Source of the DNA: CAYFHQ01 sp964342805
GTDB taxonomy: Bacteria; Bacillota; Clostridia; Peptostreptococcales; Acidaminobacteraceae
DNA: 9,374 bases
Direction of reading: 5' to 3'
NCBI GenBank assembly: GCA_964342805.1
Contig: CAYFHQ010000124.1
Coordinates: 1-9,374, forward strand
Under the pieces are notes generated by a model. That model did no database searches. It was not told where the DNA came from and saw only the letters and a list, made by a program, of their open reading frames with translations. This document shows, in pieces, positions 6,979 to 9,374 of the stretch (position 1 is its first letter; every line of letters starts with the position of its first letter). The position numbers and the translations under genes were made by a program.

Positions 6979-7692
6979 ATGAAGAAAGACCATTTATGGA
7001 TCGCCTTGATCTGTATTGTTTTAGGTGTGGTACTATCACAGCAATTAAAGCTAGTCCAGCGGGACGTCCTCCAGGGATCAAACCCGAGGCAAAAATCCAC
7101 TGAGCTGGCAGCTGAGTTGCAAGTGGTCAAAACAGAAAAAGAAGCCCTGCTCAACCAGCTGAGTGAGTTGGAAAAACAACTGGCTGAGATTGAGGAGTCG
7201 GAGTCCCGTGAAAGTTTACTGGTCAAGAACATGAATGACCAGATCAATAAGCTGAGGAACTTCTCTGGTCTGAGTGATGTTACGGGTACAGGGGTTGTGA
7301 TTATGGTGGACAATCCGCCTAAGGATTTGAACTATACCTATGAGTCCAATATCCTTTATGATTACGACTTGCTCCTGGCCTTGATTAATGAATTGAATTC
7401 CGCAGGTGCTGAAGCTATTGCCATTAATGGCCAACGGATCGTTGCCATGTCAGAAATTCGTACGGCGGGGAATGCGGTAAACATCAATATGGTTCCCCAA
7501 ACAGCACCCTTTCGTATAGAGGTGATTGGTAATGCTGACACCTTGGAGGGTGCAGTTAACCAGCGTTTTGGTATTGTGTCTCAAATGCGTGAGCGACGCT
7601 ACCTTGTGGAAGTGAAAAAATCAGACAAAGTGGTTGTACCGAAATACAGTGGCATCATTGAACTGAAATACGCACGTCCTGTAGAGGAGTAA
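6979..7692 (+). CDS. DUF881 (YlxW/YlxX-like) membrane-anchored coiled-coil protein, first copy
   Basis: A 237-residue protein of the DUF881 family, whose function is not established. Seen in sequence: N-terminal membrane span at about 5-22 after a short KKDH start, then a charged coiled coil at about 38-92 rich in E, K, Q and L heptads. A globular C-terminal domain from about 95 begins FSGLSDVTGTGVVIMVDNP and carries AGAEAIAINGQR at 142-153. It ends ELKYARPVEE. With a single N-terminal span the C-terminal domain should lie outside the cytoplasm; this is inferred from positive residues before the span. TAGGAG (6965-6970), overlapping the divIB stop, is the ribosome site, 8 bases from ATG. It is the paralogue of the following gene, with a longer coiled coil. 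Gene order equals ylxW-ylxX-sbp in Bacillus, but which copy corresponds to which gene is unclear, so no symbol is given. Confidence 0.88.
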   Translation: MKKDHLWIALICIVLGVVLSQQLKLVQRDVLQGSNPRQKSTELAAELQVVKTEKEALLNQLSELEKQLAEIEESESRESLLVKNMNDQINKLRNFSGLSDVTGTGVVIMVDNPPKDLNYTYESNILYDYDLLLALINELNSAGAEAIAINGQRIVAMSEIRTAGNAVNINMVPQTAPFRIEVIGNADTLEGAVNQRFGIVSQMRERRYLVEVKKSDKVVVPKYSGIIELKYARPVEE

Positions 7693-7695
7693 ACC

Positions 7696-8418
7696 ATGGG
7701 TAACAAAAGCAGATATGTGGTTCTGCTGTTTTTGCTGGGACTTTTAATTGCCTTACAAGTCCGGTCAGCACAAACTGCCATGAGCTACGTACCCCTCAGT
7801 GATATCCAAGAGATCCAGGCCCAATTGGACCGTGAGAAAGCAGAACTTGACCAGTTGCAACAAGAGGTTGCCCTTGTTCAAGATCAAATCACTGCATTTG
7901 ACCAGGCCAAGGGTGACGCTGGAGACCTGCGAGACTTACTGAAAACCAATTTACAAGAAGCCCAAAAGGTTGCTGGGGTTACCGATATGGAGGGTCCTGG
8001 TGTCATTGTTATTATTAATGATGGCGATCGCGAGCTCCTGGAACATGAAAATCCCAATACGGTAATTGTCCATAACATGGATGTCCAGGCCCTCGTAGAC
8101 GACCTGCGCCTGGCTGGAGCAGAAGCCATTGCCGTGAATGGTCAGCGGGTCATTTTTGGCCACACGGAGATCCAGTGTACAGGGCCTACCATTCGAGTCA
8201 ATGACGAAGTGTATGCCCAGCCCTTTGTAATTAAAGCCATTGGCAATCGACGTCATTTGGAGTCCGCCCTCAACGCCCCGGGAACCTATGGACAGGTGCT
8301 CAAGCAGTATGGGGTTTTTGTGGAGGTCTATACCAGTATCAATATTGTTGTTCCAGCATTTGAGGGTAGCTTGCAGCCCCTTTATTCCAAACCAGTAGAA
8401 GAGGAGAGTCAAAAATGA
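7696..8418 (+). CDS. DUF881 (YlxW/YlxX-like) membrane-anchored protein, second copy
   Basis: A 240-residue DUF881 protein of unestablished function, paralogous to the preceding gene. It has an N-terminal span at about 7-24, a shorter coiled coil at about 35-68 (QAQLDREKAELDQLQQEV), and a C-terminal domain from about 90 (VAGVTDMEGPGVIVIINDG). AGAEAIAVNGQR lies at 140-151 and a PAFEGSLQPLYSKPVEEESQK-like tail closes the protein. Compared with the first copy, the core motif and the PVEE tail are shared, while the linker and strand sequences differ widely, so the duplication is old. AGGAG (7685-7689) precedes ATG by 6 bases, and the gap from the first copy is 3 bases. The stop overlaps the sbp start as ATGA, a typical coupling arrangement. 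Confidence 0.88.
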   Translation: MGNKSRYVVLLFLLGLLIALQVRSAQTAMSYVPLSDIQEIQAQLDREKAELDQLQQEVALVQDQITAFDQAKGDAGDLRDLLKTNLQEAQKVAGVTDMEGPGVIVIINDGDRELLEHENPNTVIVHNMDVQALVDDLRLAGAEAIAVNGQRVIFGHTEIQCTGPTIRVNDEVYAQPFVIKAIGNRRHLESALNAPGTYGQVLKQYGVFVEVYTSINIVVPAFEGSLQPLYSKPVEEESQK

Positions 8419-8768
8419 TCATAGCTATCATCGCACTTGCCATTGGATTGGCCATCGGGTGGTTCATTCCCTTGACCCTCAGTGGTGGGTATTCCCTTTA
8501 TGCAGCTGTGGCCATCCTGGCAGCCATCGATTCCGTCTTTGGGGCCGTACGGTCCAGCATGGAAGAACATTTTGACAGCTTGGTTTTTATTTCCGGTTTT
8601 TTTACCAATGCAATCTTGGCAGGATTCCTGGCTTACATCGGTGATCTCCTTGGAATTCCTTTGTATTACGCTGCTGTCTTTGCCTTTGGTGTACGATTGT
8701 TCCAAAACCTCGCCATTATTCGACGAATTTTGATAGAACGGTGGCGGAAAAAACGGAAAGTTGTGTGA
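8415..8768 (+). CDS. sbp: Small basic protein Sbp (DUF1290 family)
   Basis: A 117-residue integral membrane protein of the DUF1290/Sbp family, function not established. It has hydrophobic segments at about 2-18, 26-44, 56-77 and 82-100, so three to four spans, and a strongly basic C-terminal tail (RRILIERWRKKRKVV). The stretch AIDSVFGAVRSSMEEHFD between the second and third segments is the most polar part and looks like the family's conserved loop. ATG overlaps the stop of the second DUF881 gene by four bases; GAGGAG (8401-8406) is the ribosome site, 8 bases away. In Bacillus sbp comes directly before ftsA-ftsZ; here it is followed by a 179-base gap and ftsZ. Co-occurrence with DUF881 genes suggests that the products act together in the membrane; this is inference. 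Confidence 0.88.
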   Translation: MIIAIIALAIGLAIGWFIPLTLSGGYSLYAAVAILAAIDSVFGAVRSSMEEHFDSLVFISGFFTNAILAGFLAYIGDLLGIPLYYAAVFAFGVRLFQNLAIIRRILIERWRKKRKVV

Positions 8769-8808
8769 GTTTTCTGAAAAATATCAAAAAAACCGCAAGA
8801 TATGGTGT

Positions 8809-8834
8809 ATTTATCCGTGAAAAACCTGATAAAT
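8809..8834 (+). repeat. AT-rich inverted repeat in the sbp-ftsZ gap
   Basis: ATTTATC (8809-8815) and GATAAAT (8828-8834) are perfect 7-base inverted repeats around a 12-base loop; one bulged base would lengthen the stem by two pairs. It is followed by mixed sequence and no T-run, so it is a poor terminator. It lies just upstream of the proposed ftsZ promoter and could be an operator, but in such AT-rich sequence it may be chance. Confidence 0.3.
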
Positions 8835-8857
8835 CAATATGCGTAGCCATGAAATTG

Positions 8858-8866
8858 TGTTATCAT
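8858..8866 (+). promoter_or_regulatory. Possible extended -10 promoter for ftsZ
   Basis: TGTTATCAT at 8858-8866 gives the TG extension and a hexamer TATCAT (5 of 6 to TATAAT), preceded by TG so that the TRTGn pattern is met. No convincing -35 element lies at 16-18 bases. The predicted start is near 8872, giving a leader of about 75 bases. It is the best candidate in the 179-base gap between sbp and ftsZ, but weaker than the promoter before murE. Confidence 0.45.
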
Positions 8867-8894
8867 TAAATGTAAGTTGATCTAAACAAGTTAT

Positions 8895-8916
8895 CTACAT
8901 ACAGATTGTATTTTAG
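8895..8916 (+). repeat. Imperfect dyad in the ftsZ leader
   Basis: ATACA (8899-8903) and TGTAT (8907-8911) are perfect inverted repeats around GAT, with flanking CTA (8895-8897) and TAG (8914-8916) extending the symmetry after one and two unpaired bases. It lies about 20 bases before the ftsZ ribosome site and could be a small RNA hairpin or a protein site. The short stem and AT-rich setting leave this uncertain. Confidence 0.3.
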
Positions 8917-8933
8917 AGATTAAATTCACGAAG

Positions 8934-8940
8934 AAGGGGG
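8934..8940 (+). promoter_or_regulatory. Ribosome binding site deciding the GTG start of ftsZ
   Basis: AAGGGGG at 8934-8940 lies 7 bases before GTG 8948. It is nearly the same as the ftsW site. Starting here gives the MLEF N terminus seen in Bacillus FtsZ; the next in-frame ATG (8969) has no such site. Confidence 0.75.
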
Positions 8941-8947
8941 CAGTTTC

Positions 8948-9374
8948 GTGCTGGAATTCGATATCGACATGGAACAATTTGCTCAAATTAAGGTCATCGG
9001 TGTGGGTGGCGGCGGTAACAATGCCGTGAACCGTATGATCGAGGCGAATTTGAAAGGTGTGCAGTTCGTAGCTGTAAACACGGACAAGCAAGCATTGTTC
9101 AACTCAAAGGCAGAGTACAAAATCCAAATTGGAGAAAAGTTAACCAGAGGACTTGGCGCTGGTGCAAATCCCGATGTGGGTTCTAAGGCGGCAGAAGAAA
9201 GCCGCGACGATATATACCAGGCACTTCAAGGTGCAGACATGTGTTTCGTAACTGCAGGCATGGGTGGGGGTACCGGTACAGGTGCAGCACCAATCGTCGC
9301 AGAGATCGCTAAGGAAATGGGCATTTTGACAGTTGGTGTGGTAACAAAGCCATTTACTTTTGAAGGTCGTCGCC
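8948..9374 (+). CDS. ftsZ: Cell division GTPase FtsZ (N-terminal part, cut by the window edge)
   Basis: Tubulin-like GTPase that polymerises into the cytoplasmic Z ring and organises septal wall synthesis. The first 142 codons are present and the frame runs off the right edge intact. The N terminus is MLEFDIDMEQFAQIKVIG. The nucleotide-binding loops GVGGGGNNAVNRM (18-30) and NTDKQAL, the KLTRGLGAGANPDVG loop, and the tubulin signature GGGTGTG (106-112) are all intact. The last residues read VTKPFTFEGRR, as in other Firmicutes FtsZ proteins. It starts with GTG behind AAGGGGG. ftsA, which usually precedes ftsZ in Bacillus, is absent, and ftsZ appears to have its own promoter in the 179-base gap upstream. 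Confidence 0.98.
   Translation, partial: MLEFDIDMEQFAQIKVIGVGGGGNNAVNRMIEANLKGVQFVAVNTDKQALFNSKAEYKIQIGEKLTRGLGAGANPDVGSKAAEESRDDIYQALQGADMCFVTAGMGGGTGTGAAPIVAEIAKEMGILTVGVVTKPFTFEGRR

Noticed and set aside
8770..8800. Possible terminator after sbp (TTTTC-T-GAAAA followed by A-rich sequence)
   Set aside because: The one-base loop cannot form a hairpin, and there is no GC-rich stem or T-run on the + strand.
8891..8899. DnaA-box-like TTATCTACA in the ftsZ leader
   Set aside because: It is one mismatch from TTATCCACA and stands alone. One or two such matches are expected by chance over both strands of this window.

Overview
The window is a co-oriented stretch of the division and cell-wall (dcw) cluster of a Gram-positive bacterium, all on the + strand. 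Gene order, a DUF881-DUF881-Sbp block just before ftsZ, strong AAGGAGG-like ribosome sites and a meso-DAP type MurE point to Firmicutes, most likely class Clostridia. I cannot name the genus. The order closely follows Bacillus subtilis spoVD-murE-mraY-murD-spoVE-murG-(murB)-divIB-ylxW-ylxX-sbp-(ftsA)-ftsZ, but murB and ftsA are missing from their usual places.

Layout: bases 1-69 are the last codons of an upstream gene ending in a PASTA-like segment, probably a SpoVD/PBP2-type transpeptidase. Bases 70-187 hold a very good extended -10 promoter and a hairpin beginning at about the predicted transcription start. From 188 to 8768 nine genes are packed with gaps of at most 11 bases, or with overlaps: murE, mraY, murD, ftsW/spoVE, murG, divIB/ftsQ, two tandem DUF881 genes and sbp (DUF1290). 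A 179-base AT-rich gap (8769-8947) with a possible promoter and small dyads precedes ftsZ, which runs off the right edge after 142 codons.

How the genes work together: MurD adds D-Glu and MurE adds meso-DAP to the UDP-MurNAc peptide in the cytoplasm. MraY moves the phospho-MurNAc-pentapeptide to undecaprenyl phosphate (lipid I), and MurG adds GlcNAc (lipid II). The SEDS protein FtsW/SpoVE polymerises lipid II together with a class B PBP, probably the gene cut off at the left edge. DivIB belongs to the divisome scaffold and FtsZ forms the ring. The two DUF881 proteins and Sbp have no settled function; their place between divIB and ftsZ suggests a membrane-associated role in division or envelope growth.

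I found no mobile element, CRISPR array, tRNA, rRNA or defence system, and no wholly new system. The parts most worth a second look are the DUF881-DUF881-Sbp module, the murE promoter with its 5' hairpin, the ftsZ leader, and the missing murB and ftsA.
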